DNA of 64,000 nt from Winogradskyella thalassocola (GCF_900099995.1 NZ_FNCZ01000001.1:1550001-1614000), one strand, 5' to 3'. Positions 1 to 8,575 are shown, numbered from the stretch's first letter. Notes: generated by a model not told the origin, from the sequence alone. Numbers and translations are program-made.

Positions 1-1
1 T

Positions 2-880
2 GGTATTGTTAGATGTATAGATAATTCAGGGAATGTAAACCTAAACATACAAAACACTATTTTTAAAGATAATCAATCCGTTTTCGCAACCTGTTACTAC
101 GGACGTTCTAATAACGGTACCATTAATTTAAATCTTGAAGGTACTTTGTTTACAAACAACACTGCGACGACCAATAGTGGAGCTTCTCTATTATGGTTAA
201 GACAAGATCTTAGCGGAACTCAAAATTTACAAGTTATAAATTCTACGTTTACTAATAATACGCTGACTAGTGGTACGCCAGTTATAACGTATTTGACTAA
301 TGTGCCATCAGTTGAAATTTATAACTCTATTTTTTGGAATAATACTAATAGTAGCGGAGCAATTGTAGATGCATTACAGACAGGTACAACAGGCTCATTA
401 AGTAATAATATATCTAATAATGGTTTTTCAGGCTATAGTAGTGCTTTAAATATAATAACCACCGATCCTTTATTTGCAGATTCTGCTTCTGGTGATTACA
501 CTTTACAAAGTGGATCTCCAGCAATTGATTATGGTGATAATTCTTTTATAACTAGTACTATAGATCTTAATGGGAATGCTAGGATTTTTAATACTACAAT
601 AGATTTAGGAGCTTATGAGTATGATGCTTCTTTAGGATTAGATGATGTTTTAATATTAGAGAACCAAATCAAATTATATCCAAATCCAACAACATCAGCT
701 TTAAATATTGAATCTGATAGCGCAATTAAATCCGCTAGAGTGTATTCAGTTTTAGGGAAAGAAGTTTTAAATGTAAAGACTAAAACTATAGATGTTTCTA
801 GTCTTTCAGAAGGTATCTATCTAATAAAGATTATAGATGTAAAAGGTGTACAACATGTAAAACGATTTATAAAAGAGTAA
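2..880 (+). CDS. Secreted T9SS-sorted beta-helix protein (5' end outside window)
   Basis: The reading frame is open from base 2, so this is the C-terminal 292 residues of a longer protein that begins before the window. The visible part is rich in Asn/Thr/Ser with repeated beta-strand turns (NNxF, NSTFTNN), as in right-handed parallel beta-helix proteins. A choice-of-anchor-Q-like segment follows (DPLFADSASGDYTLQSGSPA, then DLGAYEY). The last 75 or so residues are a type A T9SS sorting domain (LYPNPTTSALNIE ... GIYLIKI ... KRFIKE), so the protein should be exported through Sec and then T9SS to the cell surface or medium. The tail and downstream terminator closely resemble those of the next gene, which suggests tandem duplication. 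The biological role is unknown. Confidence 0.85.
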   Translation, partial: GIVRCIDNSGNVNLNIQNTIFKDNQSVFATCYYGRSNNGTINLNLEGTLFTNNTATTNSGASLLWLRQDLSGTQNLQVINSTFTNNTLTSGTPVITYLTNVPSVEIYNSIFWNNTNSSGAIVDALQTGTTGSLSNNISNNGFSGYSSALNIITTDPLFADSASGDYTLQSGSPAIDYGDNSFITSTIDLNGNARIFNTTIDLGAYEYDASLGLDDVLILENQIKLYPNPTTSALNIESDSAIKSARVYSVLGKEVLNVKTKTIDVSSLSEGIYLIKIIDVKGVQHVKRFIKE

Positions 881-903
881 ACCATATTATAATTTGTCTT
901 AGA

Positions 904-934
904 AAAGGAAAGTCATAATGGCTTTCCTTTTTTT
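904..934 (+). terminator. Rho-independent terminator after first T9SS gene
   Basis: Stem AAAGGAAAG (904-912) pairs with CTTTCCTTT (922-930) around a 9-base loop, followed by a T run. A nearly identical hairpin follows the next gene at 3600-3632, so the terminator was duplicated with the gene. Confidence 0.8.
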
Positions 935-938
935 GGTT

Positions 939-1009
939 ACTATTCATTCGTGAAACCTTACCATTCACCAAAAAGTTAAAAATAGTTTCCCATTACCTTA
1001 TCATTTTTG
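939..1009 (+). promoter_or_regulatory. Promoter with 21-bp-spaced direct repeats (candidate LytTR operator)
   Basis: Two imperfect direct repeats, actattcatt (939-948) and accattcacc (960-969), are 21 bp apart, two helical turns. A near-consensus -7 box CATTTTTG lies at 1002-1009. The same arrangement with the same 42-bp offset occurs at 3635-3705. LytTR-family regulators are known to bind 9-10-bp direct repeats separated by about 12 bp, and the repeat resembles that consensus apart from one base. Regulator identity is inference; no LytTR gene is in the window. Confidence 0.5.
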
Positions 1010-1036
1010 TTTCATAATTATAAAACCAAATTTATT

Positions 1037-3577
1037 ATGAAAACAAGATTACTTTTTTTATTACTTTTTGTCAGTAGTTATGCCTTTGCGCAAAACTGGT
1101 CACAGGTAGGAGCTACTCAATTCACAAATTTTGCTTCAGACGGAGCAATAACTTTTGATTCTACAAATGGAGATATTTATGTAGCATATACAAATGTCTT
1201 AGATGGGAATAAGGCGTACGTTACTAAATTTGATGGTACAAGTTGGGTCTCAATTGGTGCAGTATCTGCCGATACAGCAGATAATCTTGCTATTAAAATT
1301 AATCCGTTTAATAATGAAATTGTTGTTGCCTACAGAAGTGTTACTAATAATATGTCTGCTTATAAATATAATGGAACTACTTGGACTTCAATTTTCACAA
1401 ATGTTGGAAGTTCAGCCTTGTCTGACCATCGCTTACAAATTCAATTTAATGCAGCAGGTACTATTAGAGTAGCAGGAAGAGAATGGACTCAAAAATTATT
1501 TATTGTAGAGCGTGATGCAGCTGGTACAGGGCCAAACCATTTAGAAGTTTTAATTAATTCAAACAATCAATATAATGGAGATCATAGATATGATTTTACG
1601 GCCTACGACGAATATTTTGTGTCTCAAGAGAGTAATTATAATGGAAGTGTTACTGGAAGAAAAAATGTAGGATCAGCAAATAATAATTTTGACTTTAATA
1701 ATTTTTTAAATGGTACTACTACAAAAAATATATCAGGAATTTACGATTCTAATTATCATGCCTTTTATAATGATGTAGTTCCGCAAGGTGCAGCAGTTAA
1801 TGATATTAGAGTTTATAATGGAAGCTCTTTTGTTAAGTCAGAAACAGCAACTAATGATATTGTAGAGTTAAGAAAAAGTCTAAATGATAACAAATTGTAT
1901 TTAATGTATGCTAATAGTTCAGAAGATATTGTTTTTCAAAATTATGATACCAATCTAAATACTTGGTCAACATTACCATCTATAGGATTAAATAGTAATG
2001 ATAGTACTTTTTTTATAAAAATGGCTATTAACGAATTTGATGGAAACTTATATGCATTATACCAAGATGGTCCAAAAATTTCATTAAAAAAATACATAAT
2101 TGTAGCACCTTTAAATTTAACTAAAATGTATGTAGATGTAGATGCTACAGGAACAGGCGATGGTTCCTCTTGGGCTAATGCGTACACTAGTTTAACCAAT
2201 GCTTTAGATAATATAGGGACTAATACTACAGAAATGTGGCTTGCAGATGGTACGTATACGCCAACAGGGAACGGTACTGCTAGTACATTTAATATTGTTA
2301 ATGAAGGTTTTACTTTATATGGAGGTTTTAATGGTACAGAAACACAATTGTCAGAAAGAGATGTTTTAAATAATGCACCAACTATTTTAGAAGGTGATGT
2401 TAATGGTAATGATACTTCAATAGATCCTTACACTAGTTCTAGGTCTGATAATATAAAGAGAGTAATTACGCAAAGTAGTAGGTATTTTGAATTAAACGGA
2501 GTGACTGTGCAAGGTGGAAATTCAGATACTGCTGGAGCTGCAATATTTTCTAATTTTCAAGTAGGGTTATCTATAAAAAATTGTAAATTCATAAATAACG
2601 CATCAAGATCAGCAGGAATTGTATATTTTGCTGTTGCAGGATTAATACAAAATGGTACTGGAGCTGTTACCAATTTTAATGTAGAAAATTCCGAGTTTAG
2701 TAATAACAGTGCTAGATATTGGGGACAAGCTATTTATTGCGAAACAGGATCTACCTACACAAAATTAAATGTAACTTTAGTTAATAATTTATTTTTTAAT
2801 AATATTTATAGCTCTGCCATTACAAGCCCTAATGAGGGTACAGCAACTATTCAATTTAATGCAAACAATAATAATTCTACTATTACTGGAGATATAGTTA
2901 ATTGCACGTTTGCTAATAATACCAATATATTAGGAGCTACAGGAGTAGAGTCTGCAGTAATAGGGATGACTGTAGATGATGGCTCAAATAATGTTAATAT
3001 ATCTAATTGTATTGTGTATGATAATACACTTACAGATAATACAGTAGCGCCATCTGTTGGTGAATTAGCAAAAACCATTGCAAATCAAACCATTGTGAGT
3101 AACTCTATTGGGGAAGATAGTTTTTCAAATTTAATTTACTTAGCTAATACTAGTAATACAAATCCGATGTTTACAAATGCTGCAAGTGGCGATTATACAT
3201 TACAAAGTTTGTCACCAGCAGTAGATGCTGGAGATAATAGTTTTGTTACATCAACTACAGATTTAGCAGGAAACTCACGCATATTCAATACTACTGTAGA
3301 TATGGGAGTCTACGAGTATAGTTCAACTTTAAGTACTTCAGATTTTGAATTGAATACAAGTGAAATCTCACTATATCCTAACCCAACAACAGCAACCTTA
3401 AACATAAAAACAGAAACAGAGATTAACAAGATTTCTATTTATTCAATATTAGGAAAGGAAGTTTTAAAATCTAACAGTAAAGCAATGGATGTTTCCGGAT
3501 TGTCAAATGGTGTTTATCTCGTTAAGATTATAGATTCAGAAGGAAATCAACATATAAAACGATTTATAAAGGAATAA
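1037..3577 (+). CDS. Secreted T9SS-sorted protein with propeller-like and beta-helix regions
   Basis: An 846-residue protein starting at the ATG at 1037. An in-frame TTG 30 bases upstream lies inside the -7 box and was rejected. Residues 1-19 are a Sec signal peptide ending AFAQ. Residues of about 20-360 contain repeated FDGTSW/YNGTTW-type strands suggesting a beta-propeller. From about 365 (MYVDVDATGTGDGSSWANAY) begins a right-handed beta-helix rich in NN turns, then a choice-of-anchor-Q-like segment and a C-terminal type A T9SS sorting domain (LYPNPTTATLNIK ... KRFIKE). It should be exported to the surface or medium. Adhesin or polysaccharide binding is possible, but no catalytic motif is visible. 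It is a paralogue of the preceding partial gene. Confidence 0.85.
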   Translation: MKTRLLFLLLFVSSYAFAQNWSQVGATQFTNFASDGAITFDSTNGDIYVAYTNVLDGNKAYVTKFDGTSWVSIGAVSADTADNLAIKINPFNNEIVVAYRSVTNNMSAYKYNGTTWTSIFTNVGSSALSDHRLQIQFNAAGTIRVAGREWTQKLFIVERDAAGTGPNHLEVLINSNNQYNGDHRYDFTAYDEYFVSQESNYNGSVTGRKNVGSANNNFDFNNFLNGTTTKNISGIYDSNYHAFYNDVVPQGAAVNDIRVYNGSSFVKSETATNDIVELRKSLNDNKLYLMYANSSEDIVFQNYDTNLNTWSTLPSIGLNSNDSTFFIKMAINEFDGNLYALYQDGPKISLKKYIIVAPLNLTKMYVDVDATGTGDGSSWANAYTSLTNALDNIGTNTTEMWLADGTYTPTGNGTASTFNIVNEGFTLYGGFNGTETQLSERDVLNNAPTILEGDVNGNDTSIDPYTSSRSDNIKRVITQSSRYFELNGVTVQGGNSDTAGAAIFSNFQVGLSIKNCKFINNASRSAGIVYFAVAGLIQNGTGAVTNFNVENSEFSNNSARYWGQAIYCETGSTYTKLNVTLVNNLFFNNIYSSAITSPNEGTATIQFNANNNNSTITGDIVNCTFANNTNILGATGVESAVIGMTVDDGSNNVNISNCIVYDNTLTDNTVAPSVGELAKTIANQTIVSNSIGEDSFSNLIYLANTSNTNPMFTNAASGDYTLQSLSPAVDAGDNSFVTSTTDLAGNSRIFNTTVDMGVYEYSSTLSTSDFELNTSEISLYPNPTTATLNIKTETEINKISIYSILGKEVLKSNSKAMDVSGLSNGVYLVKIIDSEGNQHIKRFIKE

Positions 3578-3599
3578 ACCATAATTCAATTTCACTATT

Positions 3600-3632
3600 A
3601 AAGGAAAGTCATAAAGGCTTTCCTTTTTTTTG
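3600..3632 (+). terminator. Rho-independent terminator after second T9SS gene
   Basis: AAAGGAAAG (3600-3608) pairs with CTTTCCTTT (3618-3626), followed by T8. It is a copy of the terminator at 904-934. Confidence 0.8.
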
Positions 3633-3634
3633 TT

Positions 3635-3705
3635 GCTATTCATTCACAAAATCTTACCATTCACCAAAAAGTTAAAAATCCTTTTCCTAGATCTTATCAT
3701 TTTTG
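3635..3705 (+). promoter_or_regulatory. Second copy of the direct-repeat promoter
   Basis: Repeats gctattcatt (3635-3644) and accattcacc (3656-3665), again 21 bp apart, then CATTTTTG (3698-3705). About 100 bp here align with the region before 1037, including the first bases of the coding sequence. The downstream gene is unrelated in sequence, so the regulatory region is shared although the products differ. Confidence 0.5.
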
Positions 3706-3732
3706 ATACATAATTATAAAACCAAATTTATT

Positions 3733-4608
3733 ATGAAAACTATTTTATTATTTTTTATTGCATCAGTAACCACAAGTACATTTGCACAACAAACATTTTT
3801 TGAAAATATTAAAGCAAAAGGCGAAAACCCAGTTTATATTGAGTATCCAGGTGTGGGCATTGATAACGAAGGAAAACAGTCAATAAATCTTAGTCAAGAA
3901 AGAGTTGGCCAATATAACGAGCCACAAGAAGTTATCGTAAAATTATTAAATCATGAAGGTATTGACTCTGGAATCGCTATAATAGACAAAAATGATAATG
4001 ACGAAAAAGGAAGCCAATATATTGCAGATTTTACAAAAAATAGACAAACTTTTACTGGGTTTCCCAACACATATATCGTTTATGAAAAAGTGTTTAACGA
4101 AGGCTATGTGGCTATTGGCAATTATATTTTTTTTATAGATCATTTTAACAGCCGTACAGAATTTGGTGACATAAGAAGAGTTTATGTGCTAAAGGGCACA
4201 ACGCCAGATGGTGAGGCAACTTCGAAGACTAATAAAAAGAAAAAAGGTTTCGGTAAATTTTTAAATAAAGCAAAAAATATTGCTCTAAATAATAGTGCAG
4301 GACCAGACCCTAGAAAAGCACCAGAATATAAGGCACTGTCTCAAGAGAATGTGCGTAAAATGGTATCCGATTATTTAACCGCTATGCGTGAAAAACAAAT
4401 CGCCTATACGCTAACGTCTAAAGATGAAGCAGATTTGGCTACTATGCAAAAAGAGGCAGACGCTTACAGTAAATATATTAAAGATAAGAACAATGCCTAT
4501 TGGCAAAGTCCAGAAGGTCAAAAAACACTTAGAGGTTGGAAGTTAGCCGATGAGCACAAAGCTAGTTGTCTTGAAACAGCAGAATCTTGTGGTAGTCCTT
4601 TTCATTAA
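3733..4608 (+). CDS. Secreted protein of unknown function
   Basis: A 291-residue protein starting at ATG 3733; the upstream in-frame TTG lies in the -7 box. Residues 1-19 form a signal peptide ending STFAQ. The middle is a mixed alpha/beta region, then a Lys-rich stretch (KTNKKKKGFGKFLNKAKN, about 175-190) and a helical C-terminus with QSPEGQKTLRGWKLADEHK and two late cysteines (CLETAESC). There is no T9SS tail, so the mature protein is probably periplasmic. I do not recognise the family. The shared upstream region suggests co-regulation with the T9SS genes before it. Confidence 0.7.
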   Translation: MKTILLFFIASVTTSTFAQQTFFENIKAKGENPVYIEYPGVGIDNEGKQSINLSQERVGQYNEPQEVIVKLLNHEGIDSGIAIIDKNDNDEKGSQYIADFTKNRQTFTGFPNTYIVYEKVFNEGYVAIGNYIFFIDHFNSRTEFGDIRRVYVLKGTTPDGEATSKTNKKKKGFGKFLNKAKNIALNNSAGPDPRKAPEYKALSQENVRKMVSDYLTAMREKQIAYTLTSKDEADLATMQKEADAYSKYIKDKNNAYWQSPEGQKTLRGWKLADEHKASCLETAESCGSPFH

Positions 4609-4649
4609 CCAATACATCCAAATTTAAACACCCAAAAACAGCACTACTT

Positions 4650-5006
4650 ATGAAAATTTTTACATCTATACTTTTAATTGGGGTAACGCTATTGCTTTTT
4701 AATTGTAATGCAGATGATGATCAATCTAAAGAAAACAGAAACCCAAGTGCATTTATAGTCACAGAAGGAGCAGCAACAAACACAGGTATACCTTTTAATT
4801 GGACCGCAGCTGTAGATCCAGATAATGACACTATTGTTTATGCTGTTTACTCAAATGGGGATTTATTAATTGAAGATTTAAACGCTTTGACTTACGTAAT
4901 TGAGTATAATCTGTTTTTATCTGGACATAATACAATTTTAGTCAGTGCCTCAGACGGTTTTGGAGGAGTAGCAGAGCAAGAGCTTGTTGTTAATTTATTA
5001 TCCTAA
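4650..5006 (+). CDS. Small lipoprotein with Ig/FN3-like fold
   Basis: A 118-residue protein. The signal sequence ends in a lipobox-like LLLFNC with the lipidated Cys at residue 19, followed by NADDD. The rest (NPSAFIVTEGA, FNWTAAVDPDNDTIVYAVYSNG, LVSASDGFGGVAEQELVV) resembles a single fibronectin-type-III or Ig-like domain of the kind that introduces ligand-binding lipoproteins. It is likely anchored in a membrane facing the periplasm or surface. It lies 41 bases after the preceding gene and is followed by a clear terminator, so the two may be co-transcribed. Specific function is unknown. Confidence 0.7.
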   Translation: MKIFTSILLIGVTLLLFNCNADDDQSKENRNPSAFIVTEGAATNTGIPFNWTAAVDPDNDTIVYAVYSNGDLLIEDLNALTYVIEYNLFLSGHNTILVSASDGFGGVAEQELVVNLLS

Positions 5007-5094
5007 AGTTATAACGAGATATTGATAATAAAACTAGAACTAATAGTAATCATGTGTTTTTTATTAATTAGAAATCTAGCTAAGGCTGAGTCAT

Positions 5095-5116
5095 TAAATG
5101 GCTCAGCTTTTTTTTT
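5095..5116 (+). terminator. Rho-independent terminator
   Basis: GCTGAG (5095-5100) pairs with CTCAGC (5102-5107) with further CAT/ATG pairing in the loop, followed by T9. It closes the rightward secreted-protein block. Confidence 0.75.
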
Positions 5117-5156
5117 GTTTAGATAAATGAAGTAGTAATTATACCCTAATTAAGCA

Positions 5157-5525
5157 TTAAAAAGCATGAATCAATACCAACAACCAACCAACAACTAAAA
5201 GTAAACCACCAATTGGAGTCACAGGTCCTAAAAACCGAAGTTTTTTGCCTTTGGCATCCGATAAAATCAAACCGTAAATACTAAACGAGAATAATATAAT
5301 ACCAATTGTGAAACACCAATACGTTGCCGAGGTAACATCGGTATTGCTAAGGCCTAGAGCTAGCAAAACAATGGCATGATACATTTGGTACTTTACACCA
5401 ACTTCAAAACTATGCAATTGATCTGTAGATAAGATTTTCTTTAATGCATGGGCGCCAAAAGCACCAAAGATTACGGCGAGCATACCGAATAAAGCTCCAG
5501 TTGCAATTATAATGTGTTGCGTCAT
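5157..5525 (-). CDS. DUF423 family small integral membrane protein
   Basis: A 122-residue protein with about four hydrophobic helices. The N-terminus GALFGMLAVIFGAFGAHALKK is the hallmark of the DUF423 (YgdD-like) family, whose molecular function is not established. The conserved YQMYHAIVLLALGL follows at about residues 47-60, and the C-terminus holds the final helix GGLLLVVGWLLVLI. It lies in the inner membrane. It is 14 bases downstream of the methyltransferase gene on the same strand, so the two may share a transcript. Confidence 0.85.
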   Translation of the reverse strand: MTQHIIIATGALFGMLAVIFGAFGAHALKKILSTDQLHSFEVGVKYQMYHAIVLLALGLSNTDVTSATYWCFTIGIILFSFSIYGLILSDAKGKKLRFLGPVTPIGGLLLVVGWLLVLIHAF

Positions 5526-5539
5526 TTTAGTATGTTGTT

Positions 5540-6322
5540 TTATTTATAAACTACAGGAATAATTTCGCCTTTCGCTAGGCAATATTTTTCAATGTCTTCG
5601 TTAGAAAGTGAAACCGTGTAATCCACTTCTTCAACTTTAAAACCTATAGAGCGCAGCTTATCAAAATAATCACGACCATAAACACGAACATGATCATATT
5701 GTCCAAAAATTTTAGCACGTTCATCTCTATCTGTAATAGAATCGTCTTCAAAAGTCACTTCTCTATCTAATTCTTGTGGAATCTGAAAAATACCATACCC
5801 ACCAGGTTTCATGACTCTGTATAATTCTTGCATGGCTTTAGTATCATCTGGGATATGTTCTAAAACATGATTACAAAGAATAACATCATAACTGTTATCT
5901 TCAAAAGGCAAATCGCAAATATCAGCCTTAACATCCGCAATAGGAGACAGTAAATCGGTCGTCGTATATTTTAAGTTTTTAAGCTTTCTAAAACGTTTTA
6001 AAAAGCATTGCTCTGGAGCAAAATGAAGTACACTTAATGCTGAACTTGATTTAGTATCTCTTGAAAAAAAATTAGTCTCTTTGTTAAGATATAACCACAA
6101 TAATCTATGACGTTCTAAACTTAATGTAGATGGTGATAATACATTGTTTCTTTGGTTACCGTAACCATAAGGTAAAAACGTTTTAAAACTTTTATTATCG
6201 ATTGGATCCGTGAATGTATCTCCTTTTAAAAAGAAAACTAATATTGGGCGTGCCACGTAGCTTAATCTTATGAGTAAAGGTCTTGGTATGGTGTTTAATA
6301 TAAGTTTGAAGAGTTTTTTCAT
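5540..6322 (-). CDS. Class I SAM-dependent methyltransferase
   Basis: A 260-residue protein. I start it at ATG 6322 (MKKLFKLILNTIPRP); the frame runs ten codons further upstream but only through the repeat at 6330-6368. A methyltransferase-11-type core is visible: VLHFAPEQ (motif I region), TTDLLSPIADVKADICDLPF, then DVILCNHVLEHIPDDTKAMQELYRVMKPGGYGIFQIP (motifs II-III). It probably methylates a small molecule or cell-envelope precursor; the hydrophobic N-terminus may make it membrane-associated. Substrate unknown. Confidence 0.8.
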   Translation of the reverse strand: MKKLFKLILNTIPRPLLIRLSYVARPILVFFLKGDTFTDPIDNKSFKTFLPYGYGNQRNNVLSPSTLSLERHRLLWLYLNKETNFFSRDTKSSSALSVLHFAPEQCFLKRFRKLKNLKYTTTDLLSPIADVKADICDLPFEDNSYDVILCNHVLEHIPDDTKAMQELYRVMKPGGYGIFQIPQELDREVTFEDDSITDRDERAKIFGQYDHVRVYGRDYFDKLRSIGFKVEEVDYTVSLSNEDIEKYCLAKGEIIPVVYK

Positions 6323-6329
6323 AGTGTTA

Positions 6330-6368
6330 CTCAGAGATACACAAAGACACACAGAGTTTCGCGGAGTG
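6330..6368. repeat. Left flank: four inverted decamer repeats beside GxxExxY gene
   Basis: Read on the minus strand this is four consecutive 10-bp units, CTCCGCGAAA, CTCTGTGTGT, CTTTGTGTAT and CTCTGAGTAA, all variants of CTCYGTGnnn. It begins with ctcagagatac (6330-6340), the inverted match of gtatctctgag at 6802-6812 on the other side of the gene. Confidence 0.75.
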
Positions 6369-6369
6369 C

Positions 6370-6750
6370 TTACTCGATTGTGTTTATGAATCTTTTTATT
6401 CCGTTTTTTAGAAGCTTAGTATTAAAGTTGAGTAATAGTCCTATTGGGTAATCCCCTAATTTCATGTAAGTCAATATTTGAGCAGTATGAACATCTGTGA
6501 ATTTCTCAACAGTTTTTAGTTCAATAACTATTTTGTTTTCTACTAATATATCAATTCTGTAACCGTGATCTAAAGTGATATCTTTATAAATAATAGGTCT
6601 TGAAACTTCTTTTTGAACTGAATAGCCTAGTGCTTTTAATTCATAAAATAAACAGTCCTGATAAGCGGATTCTAAAAGGCCTGGGCCAAGTTCTTTATGT
6701 ACTTCTATAGCTGCTCCTATAATATTTTCCGTAATTTTATCGTATACCAT
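6370..6750 (-). CDS. GxxExxY family protein (PD-(D/E)XK nuclease fold)
   Basis: A 126-residue protein. The family signature is GLLESAY (G24, E27, Y30). A PD-(D/E)XK-like core follows: RIDILV with D67, then IVIELK with E77 and K79, matching the catalytic D...ExK pattern. Proteins of this family are usually stand-alone and their cellular role is not established; a DNA-acting enzyme is plausible. The gene fits closely between two inverted arrays of decamer repeats, its stop codon lying two bases from the left array. That suggests a mobile or repeat-associated cassette rather than an operon member. Confidence 0.85.
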   Translation of the reverse strand: MVYDKITENIIGAAIEVHKELGPGLLESAYQDCLFYELKALGYSVQKEVSRPIIYKDITLDHGYRIDILVENKIVIELKTVEKFTDVHTAQILTYMKLGDYPIGLLLNFNTKLLKNGIKRFINTIE

Positions 6751-6772
6751 AATATCAAAATTATACTCAAAA

Positions 6773-6812
6773 CGCTCCGTGAATCTCCGTGAAAACTCTA
6801 AGTATCTCTGAG
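6773..6812. repeat. Right flank: decamer repeats inverted relative to left flank
   Basis: Plus-strand units CTCCGTGAAT, CTCCGTGAAAA, CTCTAAGTAT and CTCTGAG show the same about-10-bp periodicity as the left flank but in the opposite orientation. The outer 11 bases, gtatctctgag, are an exact inverted match to the left end. Confidence 0.75.
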
Positions 6813-6888
6813 AAATAGCTATTTGGTGATAGTAAGAAACAATACCGTTACTTAATTCAGAAAATAAAAATAATATTTACGCTTCTAT

Positions 6889-7650
6889 CTAACTAGAAAT
6901 TAAATCATAAATACCATCCCAAAGTGCAATTCTATGTTGTAAAGCGGCTTTGGCAACGTCTAGAGTTTCATTCCATTTTTGCTCATCATTACCACATAAT
7001 TCCGCTATCATTTTTAATGAAAGTGGGCCGTGCTCATCACCATCTAATTCAATATGACGCTTTAAATAATAGGTTAGCTTACTATAAGTATTGTCGCTGG
7101 TTTTAGACTGATTGATAATTTGAAAAAACATATCAGGAATTACATCTTCACGTCCAAAAGTAAATGCTGAGGCAATTTTGTGCGATTCATTTGTTGCAAT
7201 TACCTTAAATGTAAAATCTACAAATTTTAAGGTTTCAGCATTCAAAGTTACTTTTTCTGCAGCATGAGATACAGAATTATTATTTTGAATATGATTAACA
7301 AAACTTTCAATTTGCGAAGTGCTTGCTCCAATTTGGTGCATCGCATCTAAGTACATTTCATAATGACTTTTAGGCTCTCCTAATTCATTAATATCACTTT
7401 CTTCACCAAGAACAATTTCATTAATAAAACGCGCCGTCGATGGATTTTTAACAGGAGTCCAAGGCACTCTAGTGTTCGTTAATTGATTTTGAAGCGCTTT
7501 TAACAAAGACATAAAGTCCCAAACGGCAAACACATGTTGCTCCATAAAAGTTTTTACATCTTCAATAGAAGATAAAGCACTATATAATTTATGGCTGTTA
7601 AGTTCAGACCTTAAGTCTGTTAATTCGTTTTCTAAATACTTAATTGTCAT
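6889..7650 (-). CDS. DUF3050 domain protein (haem-oxygenase-like helical fold)
   Basis: A 253-residue all-helical protein. The motif [20 protein letters not shown] (about 34-53) and the VPWTPVKNP segment are typical of DUF3050, a family predicted to share the haem-oxygenase-like di-iron/haem helical bundle. Conserved His/Glu residues in [10 protein letters not shown], in HYEMYLDAM and in [21 protein letters not shown] (about 199-219) could bind metal. It is probably a cytosolic oxidoreductase of unknown substrate. It begins 9 bases after map on the same strand and is probably co-transcribed with it. Confidence 0.75.
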   Translation of the reverse strand: MTIKYLENELTDLRSELNSHKLYSALSSIEDVKTFMEQHVFAVWDFMSLLKALQNQLTNTRVPWTPVKNPSTARFINEIVLGEESDINELGEPKSHYEMYLDAMHQIGASTSQIESFVNHIQNNNSVSHAAEKVTLNAETLKFVDFTFKVIATNESHKIASAFTFGREDVIPDMFFQIINQSKTSDNTYSKLTYYLKRHIELDGDEHGPLSLKMIAELCGNDEQKWNETLDVAKAALQHRIALWDGIYDLISS

Positions 7651-7659
7651 GAGAGTCTT

Positions 7660-8478
7660 TTAAATAACGAGTGCTTTTTGTCTAAAAGCATCTTCTTCAT
7701 CTGAAGTAATACCCAAAGCCTCATGCACATAAGCAAAAGTTGAAAGTATTTCTGGTTTCCCGTTTACAATAGCAACATCGTGTTCAAAATGTACACTTGG
7801 TTTCCCATCTTGCGTTACAATAGTCCAACCGTCGCTCAATTGTTTTACTTTATGAGTTCCTAAATTTATCATTGGCTCAATGGCAACAACCATACCTTCA
7901 ATAAATTTCTTACCACGACCACGTTTTCCGTAATTTGGCATTTCAGGATCTTCATGCATTTTTCTGCCTAAACCATGACCAACTAATTCTCTAACCACAC
8001 CATAGCCTTCTGCTTCCGTAAATTGTTGAATTGCAAAACCGACATCACCAACGCGATTGCCAATTTTTAATTGTTCAATACCTTTATAAAGTGATTCTTT
8101 AGTAATCTGAATGAGTTTCTTAGTCTCTTCTGCAACATTTCCAATTTCAAAAGTATAAGCATGATCACCATAAAAGCCATTCATAAATGAACCACAATCT
8201 ATAGAAACAATATCACCATCTTTTAATGGAATGTCTGTTGGTAAACCATGAACTACAGCTTCATTAACACTACAAAGCAACGTTGAAGGACAATCGTAAA
8301 GGCCTTTAAAGCCAGGTAAAGCACCGTGATCCCTAATAAATTCTTCAGCGATAGCATCCAAATGATTCGTGGTTACACCTTCTTTGGTTTCTTTAGCCAA
8401 CATACCTAAGGTTTTAGATACGATGAGCGCACTTTGACGCATTAATTCAATCTCTTCTGCTGTTTTTACTATAATCAT
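7660..8478 (-). CDS. map: Type I methionine aminopeptidase
   Basis: A 272-residue enzyme removing the initiator methionine from new proteins in the cytosol. All five metal ligands of the pita-bread fold are present: D94 (IDCGS), D105 (GDHAYTF), H168 (VGHGLG), E201 (AIEPM) and E232 (HFEHDVAI), plus substrate-binding H77 (VVHGLP). The C-terminus continues about 40 residues beyond the last ligand, slightly longer than the E. coli enzyme, as in many Bacteroidota homologues. A perfect -7 box lies 20 bases upstream of the ATG. Downstream is the DUF3050 gene in the same orientation. Confidence 0.95.
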   Translation of the reverse strand: MIIVKTAEEIELMRQSALIVSKTLGMLAKETKEGVTTNHLDAIAEEFIRDHGALPGFKGLYDCPSTLLCSVNEAVVHGLPTDIPLKDGDIVSIDCGSFMNGFYGDHAYTFEIGNVAEETKKLIQITKESLYKGIEQLKIGNRVGDVGFAIQQFTEAEGYGVVRELVGHGLGRKMHEDPEMPNYGKRGRGKKFIEGMVVAIEPMINLGTHKVKQLSDGWTIVTQDGKPSVHFEHDVAIVNGKPEILSTFAYVHEALGITSDEEDAFRQKALVI

Positions 8479-8497
8479 GATTCAAAATATTGAGCGG

Positions 8498-8505
8498 CAA
8501 AGATA
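8498..8505 (-). promoter_or_regulatory. -7 box of map promoter
   Basis: On the minus strand this reads TATCTTTG, a perfect match to the Bacteroidota -7 consensus TAnnTTTG, 20 bases upstream of the map ATG. No convincing -33 TTTG at standard spacing. Confidence 0.6.
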
Positions 8506-8575
8506 GGGAATTATAACAATTCTTAAGTATTTCTAAAACATGATATATAACAGTTTAAAAATAAGTTTTCTATTA

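Noticed and set aside
1203..1472. An 89-codon plus-strand frame inside the second T9SS gene
   Set aside because: It lies wholly within the well-supported gene at 1037-3577 in another frame and encodes a low-complexity hydrophobic peptide with no family resemblance.
6323..6352. N-terminal extension of the methyltransferase (MCLCVSLSNT)
   Set aside because: It is encoded by the decamer repeat array; ATG 6322 gives the natural start.
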